Of a DNA stretch of 64,000 nucleotides, positions 1 to 8,159 are shown piece by piece. The DNA lies in contig CALLRW010000002.1 in the NCBI GenBank assembly GCA_938014215.1, positions 124,001 to 188,000 of the forward strand. Reading direction: 5' to 3'. Under the pieces are notes generated by a model. The model was not told the DNA's origin. It did no database searches and was given only the letters and a program-made list of their open reading frames with translations. Positions within the stretch are counted from its first letter, which is position 1, and the number at the start of each line of letters is the position of its first letter. The DNA comes from an uncultured Alistipes sp. (GTDB lineage: Bacteria > Bacteroidota > Bacteroidia > Bacteroidales > Rikenellaceae). The position numbers and the translations under genes are program-made.

Positions 1-494
1 TGCATAAAAACACGGAGCTGACCACCCTGTACTGCAGCAACAACCAGCTGGCGGCGCTCGACCTGAGCGAAAGTACGGCGCTGTCGGATCTGCGCTGCAA
101 CGGCAACCAGTTGACGACGCTGAAGCTGAGTCCGGATTCGTCGCTGGAGATCCTGCACTGCAACGACAACCGGCTGACGGCCCTGGATCTGAACGACTGC
201 ATGTCGCTGATTCTTCTGAACTGCGGCAACAACCGGCTGACGGAGCTGGATTTGAGTCAGAACATGCTGCTGATCGAGCTGTCGTGCGACAACAACCAGC
301 TGAAGGCGCTGGACCTGAGTCAGAATACGACCCTGTCGAAACTCACCTGCAACGGCAATCCCGGCGACGGGGCCACCTTCCCGATTACGGTCTGGACCGA
401 CGACGACACACAACCGGAGGAGTTGCAGGTTTCGGCCTCGTCGTGGAGCAGCGACGGCAAGACCATCACCATCTCCTACCGCAGGAAGGAGTAG
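1..494 (+). CDS. Leucine-rich-repeat protein, C-terminal part (5' end outside window)
   Basis: The open frame is already running at base 3 and ends at TAG 492-494, so only the last ~163 codons are present. It consists of about six LRR units of ~21-23 residues with the pattern LxxLxCxNNQLTxLDLSxNxxL, the Cys-containing bacterial type often found in Bacteroidota surface proteins. A short non-LRR tail follows (starting around NPGDGATFP) with alternating hydrophobic residues, ending SYRRKE. Such proteins are usually secreted or lipid-anchored and bind ligands; neither anchor nor binding partner can be judged here because the N-terminus is missing. No enzymatic motif is visible. Confidence 0.85.
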   Translation, partial: HKNTELTTLYCSNNQLAALDLSESTALSDLRCNGNQLTTLKLSPDSSLEILHCNDNRLTALDLNDCMSLILLNCGNNRLTELDLSQNMLLIELSCDNNQLKALDLSQNTTLSKLTCNGNPGDGATFPITVWTDDDTQPEELQVSASSWSSDGKTITISYRRKE

Positions 495-512
495 CGGCCG
501 CCACGCCGACAG

Positions 513-650
513 CGGCTCCGGGATCGCTCCCGAAGACGCCTCCGAGGCTTGTCTGCCTGCAAGCGGCGCCGGAATCGCTCCCGGGATCCTCGCAAGGATT
601 ACCCGTGGGATTGGCCTCCGGAATCATCCCCGGAATCGCTTGCGGGGATT
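513..650 (+). repeat. Degenerate GC-rich repeats downstream of the LRR gene
   Basis: Between the LRR stop codon and its terminator the sequence repeats an imperfect CCGGRATCGCTCCCGG-like unit (near 517-532, 570-587, 619-646). No plausible gene lies in the 309 bases between the LRR gene and galE. Similar decayed arrays follow several other genes in the window. Confidence 0.5.
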
Positions 651-699
651 GCCCCGGCCGCAACGGAGCGCCCCGACCGCAGCATCCTTTTACCCCCTC

Positions 700-734
700 A
701 TCCCGGGCCGAACCGCCGGCCCGGGATTTTTTTT
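700..734 (+). terminator. Intrinsic terminator of the LRR gene
   Basis: Perfect 10-bp stem ATCCCGGGCC (700-709) / GGCCCGGGAT (718-727) with an 8-nt loop, followed by a run of eight T (727-734). Confidence 0.9.
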
Positions 735-769
735 AACCTCTCCGTATCAACCGATTCCGGAAAAAAACG

Positions 770-777
770 TATCTTTG
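770..777 (+). promoter_or_regulatory. Bacteroidota -7 box for galE
   Basis: TATCTTTG matches the TAnnTTTG -7 consensus and lies 26 bases before the galE start. No clear TTTG -33 element is visible at the expected distance. Confidence 0.6.
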
Positions 778-803
778 TGACTCGAAACAACAATCCGTCT
801 TCT

Positions 804-1832
804 ATGAAAAAATCGTGTGTCTTGGTGAGCGGCGGAGCCGGTTACATCGGTTCGCACACCACCGTAGAGCTTATCAATGCCGGCTACGACGTCGTCATCG
901 TCGACAACCTTTCGAACAGCGACATGGGAGCCGTCGAGGGGGTCCGCAAGATCACCGGCGTGGATGTTCCCTTCGTGCAGGTCGACTGCTGCGATCTGGA
1001 GGGTTTCCGCAAGGTCTTCGAACAGTACGAGTTCGATTCGGTGATCCACTTCGCCGCCTCGAAGGCCGTCGGCGAGTCGGTCCAGAAGCCGCTGGAGTAC
1101 TACCGCAACAACCTCACGTCGTTCATGAACGTCATCACGCTGATGCGTGAGTTCGGACGGCGGAACATCGTCTTCTCGTCGTCGTGCACCGTCTACGGCG
1201 AGCCCGAGAAGCAGCCCGTCACGGAGCAGACGCCCCGCAAACCGGCCACCTCGCCCTACGGCAACACGAAACAGATGTGCGAGGATATCCTGCGCGATTC
1301 GGTGACGGCCTACGACGGACTGAAGGGCATCGCCCTGCGCTACTTCAACCCGATCGGTGCCCATCCGTCGGCCCTGATCGGAGAACTGCCGCGCGGCGTG
1401 CCGCAGAACCTCGTTCCCTACATCACGCAGACGGCCGCCGGACTGCGCGAGTGCCTCACGGTCTTCGGTGACGACTATCCGACGCCCGACGGATCGTGCA
1501 TCCGCGACTACATCGACATCGTCGACCTGGCCAAGGCCCACGTGGCAGCCATCCGCCGCATGATCGAGGATCAGAACAAGCACTCCTACGAGATCTTCAA
1601 CATCGGTACGGGCCGCGGAGTTTCGGTGCTGGAGCTGGTCCACAAGTTCGAGGAGGTCAACCACGTGAAGCTCAACTACAAGATCGGGCCGCGCCGCGAG
1701 GGCGACATCGTGGCCATCTGGGCCGATCCGACGCTGGCCAACACCGAACTGGGGTGGAAGGCCGGGCGCACGCTCGACGAGACGCTCGCCTCGGCCTGGG
1801 CCTGGGAGAAACACCTGCGCGGCATCAAATAA
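804..1832 (+). CDS. galE: UDP-glucose 4-epimerase
   Basis: 342-residue protein of the extended short-chain dehydrogenase family. It interconverts UDP-glucose and UDP-galactose in the cytoplasm (Leloir pathway and sugar supply for surface glycans). The N-terminal NAD-binding motif GGAGYIG is at residues 10-16, the active-site serine region FSSSCTVYGEPEKQP near 124-138, and the YxxxK pair in SPYGNTK at Tyr152/Lys156. The substrate-side segment RYFNPIGAHPSALIGE is also intact. ATG 804 is chosen because the protein aligns from the usual MKKxCVLVSGGAGYIG start and a -7 box lies just upstream; the frame stays open further 5' without homology. Monocistronic, with a terminator right after the stop. 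Confidence 0.96.
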   Translation: MKKSCVLVSGGAGYIGSHTTVELINAGYDVVIVDNLSNSDMGAVEGVRKITGVDVPFVQVDCCDLEGFRKVFEQYEFDSVIHFAASKAVGESVQKPLEYYRNNLTSFMNVITLMREFGRRNIVFSSSCTVYGEPEKQPVTEQTPRKPATSPYGNTKQMCEDILRDSVTAYDGLKGIALRYFNPIGAHPSALIGELPRGVPQNLVPYITQTAAGLRECLTVFGDDYPTPDGSCIRDYIDIVDLAKAHVAAIRRMIEDQNKHSYEIFNIGTGRGVSVLELVHKFEEVNHVKLNYKIGPRREGDIVAIWADPTLANTELGWKAGRTLDETLASAWAWEKHLRGIK

Positions 1833-1858
1833 CGGCAGCGCATCAGCCGCATGATACA

Positions 1859-1892
1859 GGGGGACGGGACGCTTCGGCGCTCCGTCCCCTTG
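1859..1892 (+). terminator. Terminator of galE
   Basis: GGGGACGG...TTCGG...CCGTCCCCTT hairpin 27 bases after the galE stop; strong GC stem but only a short T tract. Confidence 0.6.
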
Positions 1893-1914
1893 CGTTGCAG
1901 ACGGGCCCGAGGGC

Positions 1915-2020
1915 CCCGCAAGCGGATCCGAAACCGCCACAACCGCCGCAACAGACCCGGAACCGCCACAACAGACCTGAAACCGTCGCAAACAGATCCG
2001 AAGCCGCCGCAAAGGGGGGC
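1915..2020 (+). repeat. Imperfect ~20-bp tandem repeats after galE
   Basis: Three to four copies of a unit close to CAGAYCYGRARCCGYCRCAA run through this stretch of the 329-base galE-lipoprotein gap. The rest of the gap (2060-2161) is AT-rich and must hold the promoter for the next gene; TATTTTAG near 2071-2079 is the nearest thing to a -7 box. No reading frame looks real. Confidence 0.6.
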
Positions 2021-2161
2021 CGCCCCGACGGACAACGGCCGCATCCGCCCGTTTTACGGGGAAAAACCGTTTATTTTAGGGTCTGAACCTGTTATATATG
2101 GAAATTTTTTCCTATACTGGCAAATCTCTATTTTTCTTCTCACTTCAAATACCTTACTGCC

Positions 2162-3871
2162 ATGGAAAAATTTCTACACAGGACCCTTTTTGCCGCCCTT
2201 ATCGCATGTTCGGTGGCGCTCCTCTCCTGCCAGAAGGATGAATCGGATGACACGCCGAAAACACCGACCGTCGCGATCGAGCTGACGGAGACCGACAGCA
2301 GCTATGCCGTCTACACGATCACCGTGGAAAACGCCGCCGAAGCCTACTACCTGACGGTAGAGAGCGGTTCGACGGAGGTGACCGACGATCTGCTGAGCGG
2401 AATCGGCACACGCCTCTCCAAGGGTGTGAATGCGGATCTGCGGTCCGAAGGGCTAAAGGCCTCCACCTCCTATACGATCTACGCCCTTGCCATCGGAGCC
2501 GACGGCACGGCGGTGCGCGACCAGAAGGAGTTCCTCACCGAGGAGAAGCGCGCGATGCAGGCCACCTCGGGCATGGGCATCTACTACGGCAACCAATACA
2601 GCGCCGATGCCGCCAACTACTACTTCATGCTCACGGACTGCCCCTTCGAGAACGGCATGGCACAGGGTGCCGGATGGATGATCTACTTCGACTGCTACGG
2701 ACCGGCCAGCACCACCCCCTCGAAGGCCCTGATTCCGACGGGGAAATACACCTACGTGGATGAAGTGACCCACGAGCAGTTCCGCATCAGCAACGAGTCG
2801 ACCGTGATGCTGACGGTGAACGAGCAGGGCGAGATCACCGACAACATCTTCTTCAGCGAGGGTGAGCTCAACGTCACCACGGATGCGGCGGGCAACTACA
2901 CGATCGACGGACACTTCACGACCCGCGACGGCGAGCGGATCGGCGTCAGCTACTCGGGGACTCTCTCTCTGAGCAACCAGTCGGGAGTCTACGGCGAGGA
3001 CATCACGGTCAACGCGACCTACGCCTACAGCGACGTGATCTACTACGGCGACGCCTACGGAGCCGGCTTCAGCGAATACTACTTCCAGGTCGGAGACATC
3101 ATCTCGAGCGACGGTTCGCCGGTCGGCTCGGGCTACATGCTGGAGTTCGACCTGTGGGGAACGACCTCGGCGGATCCCGACCAGGCGGTTCTTCCCGAGG
3201 GGACCTACACCTTCAGCCGGGACATCGCCCTGAACACCATCGCTTCGGACAAGAGCTGCGGCCACTACACGCTGCCCGACGGTTCGGCCCGCTACCGCAT
3301 CGACTACACGGGCGGTGAGGCCACGGTCAAGCATACGGCCGACGGCTACGACATCAGCGGCTATTTCGTGCTCGGGGACGGCAACCGGCTCAACTTCACC
3401 TACCGGGGCGCGCTGAACTTCAAGAACCAGGCACCGGCCGTTTCGGACGACGTGAACGTGACCTTTGCCAGCGGCGAGGGATACTACTACGGCGATCTCT
3501 ACGGTTATGGATCGGCCAACTACACGCTGACGTTCGAGAGTGCCGATGCGAAGACCCTCCTGACGATCGACATGTACGACGTTCTCGACGAGAGCCGCGA
3601 TCCCGTCATCAGCGAAGGGACCTACGTGCTCGACACGGACTACAGCGCCACGCCGGGAACCTTCTACGACGGCGTCTACGACATGTGGGGGCTCGTGGGC
3701 ACCTACTGCACGCTGAATGCCGGCACGGATCAGGAGGAGTACCTGCTCATCAACGGAGGCTCGTTCACGGTCGCCCACCAGGGCTCGGACTACAGCTTCA
3801 CGTTCGACTTCACGACGCAGGGCGGCACGGCCGTCAAGGGCAGCTACACGGGGCCCTATCCGATCGAATAA
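2162..3871 (+). CDS. Secreted lipoprotein with an Fn3-like domain and three beta repeats
   Basis: 569-residue protein of unknown function. Signal peptide with lipobox ALLSC, the lipidated residue being Cys23. Residues ~35-120 look like a fibronectin-III-like beta domain (IELTETDSSYAVYTITVENA ... YTIYALAIGADG). Three related units of ~140-150 residues follow, each opening with a Tyr-rich motif: YYGNQYSADAANYYF, YYGDAYGAGFSEYYF and YYYGDLYGYGSANYT, and each containing a GTYTF/GKYTY strand. The protein ends just after the third unit. The design suggests a surface-exposed binding or adhesion protein, but no ligand can be assigned. It stands alone between galE and a convergent operon and has its own strong terminator. 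Confidence 0.85.
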   Translation: MEKFLHRTLFAALIACSVALLSCQKDESDDTPKTPTVAIELTETDSSYAVYTITVENAAEAYYLTVESGSTEVTDDLLSGIGTRLSKGVNADLRSEGLKASTSYTIYALAIGADGTAVRDQKEFLTEEKRAMQATSGMGIYYGNQYSADAANYYFMLTDCPFENGMAQGAGWMIYFDCYGPASTTPSKALIPTGKYTYVDEVTHEQFRISNESTVMLTVNEQGEITDNIFFSEGELNVTTDAAGNYTIDGHFTTRDGERIGVSYSGTLSLSNQSGVYGEDITVNATYAYSDVIYYGDAYGAGFSEYYFQVGDIISSDGSPVGSGYMLEFDLWGTTSADPDQAVLPEGTYTFSRDIALNTIASDKSCGHYTLPDGSARYRIDYTGGEATVKHTADGYDISGYFVLGDGNRLNFTYRGALNFKNQAPAVSDDVNVTFASGEGYYYGDLYGYGSANYTLTFESADAKTLLTIDMYDVLDESRDPVISEGTYVLDTDYSATPGTFYDGVYDMWGLVGTYCTLNAGTDQEEYLLINGGSFTVAHQGSDYSFTFDFTTQGGTAVKGSYTGPYPIE

Positions 3872-3900
3872 CACCCCGCGCGGCACCGACCCCCAACACG

Positions 3901-3937
3901 AAACGGGCGGAACTCAATGGGAGTTCCGCCCGTTTTT
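3901..3937 (+). terminator. Terminator of the repeat lipoprotein gene
   Basis: Perfect 13-bp stem ACGGGCGGAACTC / GAGTTCCGCCCGT with loop AATGG and a T5 tail. It lies between convergent genes and may also slow transcription arriving from the right. Confidence 0.92.
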
Positions 3938-3964
3938 CGCGTTCCATCCGCCCGAGGAAGCGTC

Positions 3965-5461
3965 TCAACGGCGCCGGACGTTTCGGGAGGGCATCTCCAG
4001 CCGGCAGGGGCCGTCGTAGGTCACCTGAGCCGACGAGGCGGCCTCGATCTTCAGCAGTTCCGAACACCACACGTCGGCCTGCGTGTAGGCGCCCGCCTGA
4101 ATGTCGTAACGCTTCACGCGCAGCTCGGGAGCCGAGAAGCTCCCCTGCGACGAGAGCTGCAGCGCCACCTCCTCGACCTCGGCCGACCCCGTCAGAGCGA
4201 GCTTTCCGTAGGCGCCCACCGACGCCTCGCAGCGGCGGCCGACGAAGTCACTGCGGAGCGAACCGCTGCTGTTGACCAGGGCCTTCAGCACCTCGGCCCG
4301 GATCGGGCCGTCGACCCGGGCATAGCTTGCCACCTCGACCGATGCCGCATCGGCCCGCACCTCACCCGTAAACTTGCCGCCGCTGCTGACCGACAGCTGT
4401 GCCTGTGCGGCACGGAGGTTGCCGTCAAAGGTGCCGTAGCTGCCCACCGTGACGGAGGCCGTACCGGAGCACGTCAACGCCCCCTTGAGTCTGCCGTAGC
4501 TGGCGACGAGGAGCCGTGCGCCGGCACACGAGATCTGCCCCTCGAAGCGGCCGTAGCTCGATACCTGGAGCTGCGTCTCGCCCGCATCGACAAGATCGGC
4601 CTTCACCGATCCGTAGGCCGACATCGCTATGGAGAGGTTCCTGCCCCGGAGCGGCATGCGGCTCTCGAGGCCGGCATAGGAGTCCACGCGGATCTCGCGC
4701 AGCGAGGCCGAGACGGGGACCACCACCGAGATCGAGAGATTCTCGATGCGGCGGGTGCGGCTCGAGCTCAGCGAGAGTCTGAAGGCCAGTCGGCCGCCGG
4801 AGCGGTCGAGCCGCAGGAAGTCGATCACGTTGTCGTCGGCCGTCACCGTGATGGTCGTGGCCGAGGGGCTGATGACGACGTGGAAGAAGGCACCGGTCTC
4901 GATGGCCGTGTAGTCGCCCGCCGGGCCCCAGTCCTGCGTGACGCAGCGTCCGCTTCCGGACAGGATACGCGGCACCTCCGCGCGGCGTTCGCCGGCCGCC
5001 CGCTTGATGTTCGTACCGATCTGCCCCTCGGCATTGTAGAGGCGGCGGATCTGCTCGGCGGTGAGGACCTCGGCAAAGCGGTCCACATAGTCGCGCTTGA
5101 CCTCGGCAACGGAGGCGATATTCTCCAGCCGCCGCTTCAGGGCCGTACGCTGCGCCTCCTCATCGGAGACCGCCGGGTCGGGGACCTCCCGCACGGCCCG
5201 TCCGAGCGCCTCGCGATAGGCCTTGTAGAGGGGTTCGAACTCGCGGCGCTGACGCGCCGAGAGCTTCAGTTCGCGGATCACCTCCTCGCGGGCCGCATCG
5301 TTCAGCTCCTCGAGGGACTGACTCTCCCGGGCCGCCGCCTCCGAGCGGTCGATCTCGGCCCGGATCTCGGCCACGGCCCGCCGCATGGCCCGGTCGGCGG
5401 GGGCAGCCTCCGCATAAAACGCCGCACAGAGGGCGGCCATTGCCAATAAAATCGTTTTCAT
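3965..5461 (-). CDS. Secreted protein with Spy/CpxP-like helical region fused to a GIN (DUF2807) beta-repeat domain
   Basis: 498 residues. Signal peptide 1-19 (cleavage near AEA|APAD). Residues ~20-165 are helical and charged, with an ELKLSARQRREFEPLYKAYREAL segment and an RDYVDRFAEVLTAEQIRRLYNAE segment that resemble the periplasmic Spy/CpxP or heavy-metal-sensor fold. From ~166 onward a GIN/DUF2807 domain begins (LSGSGRCVTQDWGPAGDYTAIETGAFFHVVISPS). About eleven ~20-residue units follow, each with an [SAG]-[SA]-Y-[GA]-x-[VLF] turn (SAYGSVKADL, SSYGRFEGQI, ASYGRLKGAL, GSYGTFDGNL and so on), as in a right-handed beta-helix. It is the third gene of a sigma/anti-sigma operon, 15 bases after the anti-sigma gene, so it is probably an envelope protein or effector of that regulon. 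Function unknown. Confidence 0.85.
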   Translation of the reverse strand: MKTILLAMAALCAAFYAEAAPADRAMRRAVAEIRAEIDRSEAAARESQSLEELNDAAREEVIRELKLSARQRREFEPLYKAYREALGRAVREVPDPAVSDEEAQRTALKRRLENIASVAEVKRDYVDRFAEVLTAEQIRRLYNAEGQIGTNIKRAAGERRAEVPRILSGSGRCVTQDWGPAGDYTAIETGAFFHVVISPSATTITVTADDNVIDFLRLDRSGGRLAFRLSLSSSRTRRIENLSISVVVPVSASLREIRVDSYAGLESRMPLRGRNLSIAMSAYGSVKADLVDAGETQLQVSSYGRFEGQISCAGARLLVASYGRLKGALTCSGTASVTVGSYGTFDGNLRAAQAQLSVSSGGKFTGEVRADAASVEVASYARVDGPIRAEVLKALVNSSGSLRSDFVGRRCEASVGAYGKLALTGSAEVEEVALQLSSQGSFSAPELRVKRYDIQAGAYTQADVWCSELLKIEAASSAQVTYDGPCRLEMPSRNVRRR

Positions 5462-5476
5462 GTCCAGTCTCGGTAT

Positions 5477-5926
5477 TTACAGTTGCTGATTGAAGAAGAT
5501 ATCGTCGTAATTCTCTGCGGCAGCCTGCTGCAGCGTTTCGGCCGAAGCCGTCGTGAGGAGGCGGTCAAGATCGGGGAGTTGGCGCTCCGCGGGACGGTGC
5601 CAGCGGACAATCGTGACCAGACCGGCCACGACCACCGCTACGCCAGCCGCCGCCACACCCCAGCGCCATAACCGCTGCCGGACGGTCAGCCACCCGGTCC
5701 GCTCCTCTGCAGCACCCCGCCGGGTCCGCACCTCCGCAGCACCCTGTCGGATCCGTACCCCCGCAGTGACACTCCGGGCCTCCATTTCCGCGGCCGGCCC
5801 GACACCCGGCTGCAACAGCTCCGCCGCATCCAGCCGCCGGCCGATCCGCACGCGCAACGCCTCGAAGGCCTCTCCGGAGACCTCGTAGGGCATGCGCCGA
5901 TCGTTCATTTCGAAAGGTTCGTTCAT
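5477..5926 (-). CDS. Putative membrane-bound anti-sigma factor
   Basis: 149 residues starting at ATG 5926, which overlaps the sigma-factor stop codon in an ATGA junction; this translational coupling decides the start over longer open-frame alternatives. The N-terminal ~85 residues are cytoplasmic and charged and include an internal duplication (VRIRQGAAEVRTRRGAAEERTG). One transmembrane helix spans about residues 88-107 (WGVAAAGVAVVVAGLVTIVRW). The C-terminal ~40 residues would be periplasmic. No zinc-binding anti-sigma (ZAS) HxxxCxxC motif is seen. The role as anti-sigma factor is inferred from position and topology, not from a recognised domain. Confidence 0.72.
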   Translation of the reverse strand: MNEPFEMNDRRMPYEVSGEAFEALRVRIGRRLDAAELLQPGVGPAAEMEARSVTAGVRIRQGAAEVRTRRGAAEERTGWLTVRQRLWRWGVAAAGVAVVVAGLVTIVRWHRPAERQLPDLDRLLTTASAETLQQAAAENYDDIFFNQQL

Positions 5927-6483
5927 AGCTCTTCCCTGAGTATTCGTTTCAGTCTCTCCACGGCGTGGTGGTAGTTGACCCGCAGCGACGCCTCGCTCCG
6001 GTGGAGGATGCGGGCGATCTCGGCATAGGGCAGTTCGTCGTAGTAGCGCAGGTTGAAGACCAGCCGCTGCTGCAGCGGCAGGGCCAGCACCGCCTGCTGG
6101 AAGCGCACCAGCGCCCGGTCGCAGTCGGGTCCGCACTCCCCGGCCACACACCCGGCCAGTTCGCGGCTCACGTCGTCGAGCGAGGTGAAGAGGCCGCGGC
6201 GCCGGCATCGCAGATGCGAGAGGGCCGTCCGGGTGGCGATCCGGTATAACCAGACGCGCAGTTCGGCGGCCCCTCCCCGGAAGTCGTCCAGCGCCTCGTA
6301 GGCCCGCACGAAACTCTCCTGGAGGACATCCTCGGCATCCTCGCGCAGGACCACCAGCCGCCGCACGTGCCAGTACAACGGGCGCATCCAGCAGTCGACC
6401 ACCTCGTCGAACGCCTCGCGCCGGGCCGCCGGATCGTGCAGCCCGGCCAGCAGAGCCTCGGATATTTGCCCTCGTTGCGCCAT
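5923..6483 (-). CDS. ECF-family RNA polymerase sigma factor
   Basis: 186 residues. Region 2 is visible at ~35-70 (YWHVRRLVVLREDAEDVLQESFVRAYEALDDF) and region 4 at ~130-180 (LPLQQRLVFNLRYYDELPYAEIARILHRSEASLRVNYHHAVERL), the usual two-domain ECF layout. It directs RNA polymerase to a specific promoter set, probably including its own operon, when the downstream anti-sigma protein releases it. It is the first gene of the three-gene minus-strand unit. Upstream, TAACTTTTGCA (complement of 6511-6521) resembles a housekeeping -7 box with one extra T. Confidence 0.93.
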   Translation of the reverse strand: MAQRGQISEALLAGLHDPAARREAFDEVVDCWMRPLYWHVRRLVVLREDAEDVLQESFVRAYEALDDFRGGAAELRVWLYRIATRTALSHLRCRRRGLFTSLDDVSRELAGCVAGECGPDCDRALVRFQQAVLALPLQQRLVFNLRYYDELPYAEIARILHRSEASLRVNYHHAVERLKRILREEL

Positions 6484-6595
6484 GGTTTCATGGATAAGAC
6501 GCCCGAAAGATGCAAAAGTTAAAGGCTGCCCGGAAATTTTTCCGTAAAAAATGCAAAATCCGCCGCCGGGAGTTTTTCATTCCGAAGAAATTGGC

Positions 6596-6603
6596 TAACT
6601 TTG
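6596..6603 (+). promoter_or_regulatory. Bacteroidota -7 box for the L25-pth operon
   Basis: TAACTTTG in the divergent region between the sigma-factor gene and the L25 gene, 87 bases before the L25 start, with a T-rich stretch ~20 bases upstream where the -33 element is expected. Confidence 0.7.
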
Positions 6604-6690
6604 CACCCCGAAACAGGCGGAATTGGGATGCGACCCGCCGAGGCCGCATTGAGAACCGCCGCAGGTAACACTTAAAAAACAACAAAACTC

Positions 6691-7263
6691 ATGAAAACCA
6701 TTTCGGTAAAGGCCGTAAAGCGTGCCGATTTCGGCAAGAAGGCCGCCAAGAGCGTACGTCGCGAGGGTCTGGTACCCTGCGTACTGTGCGGAAACGGTGA
6801 AACGGAGATGTTCTCCGTGGATCCCCGCGAGATCAAACCCCTGATCTACACCCCCAACTCCTACATCGTAGAGTTCGATTTCGACGGCAAGAAGGAGCTC
6901 GCCGTACTGCGTGAGGCTCAGTTCCACCCCGTTCGCGAGGAGATCCTCCACATGGACTTCTACCGCATCGCCGACGGCAAACCCGTATCGATCGCCATTC
7001 CGGTTCGCCTGACCGGTAACGCCGAGGGTGTGAAGGTCGGCGGTAAGCTCGTCCTCTCGGCCCGCAAGCTCACGGTGAGCGCCCTGGTTGAGAACCTTCC
7101 CGACGAGATCGTCGTTGACGTGACGAACCTCGGCGTGGGCAAGACGATCTTCGTAGGCGACCTGCAGTTCGAGAACCTGAAGTTCGTGACCCCCGCCACG
7201 ACGGCTGTCTGCGCCGTACGCGTAACGCGTGCTTCGCGTGGTGCCGATGCCGCTGCCAAATAG
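6691..7263 (+). CDS. rplY: 50S ribosomal protein L25 (CTC-type, long form)
   Basis: 190 residues, the two-domain CTC form. It binds 5S rRNA in the large ribosomal subunit. The N-terminal L25 domain covers ~1-95 (RADFGKKAAKSVRREGLVPCVLCG ... EILHMDFYRI) and the C-terminal beta domain ~96-180 (VSIAIPVRLTGNAEGVKVGG). It is followed 13 bases later by pth, a pairing common in bacteria, so the two are probably co-transcribed translation genes. Confidence 0.95.
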   Translation: MKTISVKAVKRADFGKKAAKSVRREGLVPCVLCGNGETEMFSVDPREIKPLIYTPNSYIVEFDFDGKKELAVLREAQFHPVREEILHMDFYRIADGKPVSIAIPVRLTGNAEGVKVGGKLVLSARKLTVSALVENLPDEIVVDVTNLGVGKTIFVGDLQFENLKFVTPATTAVCAVRVTRASRGADAAAK

Positions 7264-7276
7264 TCACTGATCCGTC

Positions 7277-7840
7277 ATGAAATACCTCATTGTTGGGCTC
7301 GGGAACATCGGCGCCGAGTACGCCGAGACCCGTCACAACATCGGTTTCAAAGTGTTGGACGCCCTCGCAGAGGCGTCCAACGCTGTTTTTACCACGGCCC
7401 GCTACGGCGATGTGGCCGAGGTCCGCTACAAGGGCCGCACCCTGCTGCTACTGAAGCCCTCGACCTACATGAACCTCTCGGGAAAGGCCGTCCGCTACTG
7501 GCTCGACGCCGAGAAGATCGACCGTGAGAACCTGCTGATCATCTCCGACGACATCAACCTGCCATTCGGGACGCTGCGCCTGCGCCCGAAGGGGAGTGCC
7601 GGGGGGCACAACGGCCTGAAGAACATCGCCGAACTGCTGGGAACGGAGGAGTATGCCCGGATGCGCTTCGGCGTGGGCGGTGACTTCCCGCGCGGCCACC
7701 AGGTCGACTACGTGCTGGGCCAGTGGACCGAGGAGGAGCGGGCCGCCATGCCCGAACGGCTGAAGGTCTTCGTCGACGCCATCCGTTCATTCGCCACGCA
7801 GGGATGCGCCATGACGATGAACTTCTTCAACAAGAAATAA
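7277..7840 (+). CDS. pth: Peptidyl-tRNA hydrolase
   Basis: 187 residues; cleaves the ester bond of peptidyl-tRNAs that drop off the ribosome, recycling tRNA. Family motifs are intact: GLGNIGxEYxxTRHNIGF at the N-terminus with the catalytic His, the KPSTYMNLSGKAV segment, the SDDINLPFGTLRLRPKGSAGGHNGL segment with the catalytic Asp and the glycine-rich substrate loop, and RMRFGVGGDFPRGHQVDYVLG. Length is normal. Second gene of the L25 operon. Confidence 0.96.
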   Translation: MKYLIVGLGNIGAEYAETRHNIGFKVLDALAEASNAVFTTARYGDVAEVRYKGRTLLLLKPSTYMNLSGKAVRYWLDAEKIDRENLLIISDDINLPFGTLRLRPKGSAGGHNGLKNIAELLGTEEYARMRFGVGGDFPRGHQVDYVLGQWTEEERAAMPERLKVFVDAIRSFATQGCAMTMNFFNKK

Positions 7841-8105
7841 AGAGCCGACAGGGGTGCCAGCAGGGGAGGGGTACGAAGGGACCAATAAGAAGGAGTCGAC
7901 AAGAAGGCTGGCAGAGGGGCAGACAAGAGGGCAGAGAAGATCGTATCCGAAGAAGTTCCGACTGACAGGGCCTGACGGAATCCGACAAGATCCGACAGCC
8001 GGGCCCGGTGTCCGACCCCGGCCCACCGAAACCCGCCCGAAAACGGGCCAAAGAGGCCGAATCTCCCCGCAAACAGCGCCGCCCCGACAACGACATCCGA
8101 ATCCG
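7841..8105 (+). other. Non-coding, purine-rich 3' region of pth
   Basis: No credible gene. The first half is G/A-rich (GACARGGG-like words). The second half repeats TCCGACA/CCGACA (for example near 7965-8000) and a CCCGNNNNCGGG palindrome. It lies between the pth stop and a bidirectional terminator. Confidence 0.5.
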
Positions 8106-8134
8106 AAAAAAAGCGACCCAAGGGCCGCTTTTTT
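8106..8134. terminator. Bidirectional terminator between pth and the S4 gene
   Basis: A7-GCGACCCAAGGGCCGC-T6 hairpin; A-runs on the left and T-runs on the right let it serve the convergent genes on both strands. Confidence 0.85.
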
Positions 8135-8159
8135 GTTTCCACCACCCGACGGGGAGGGA

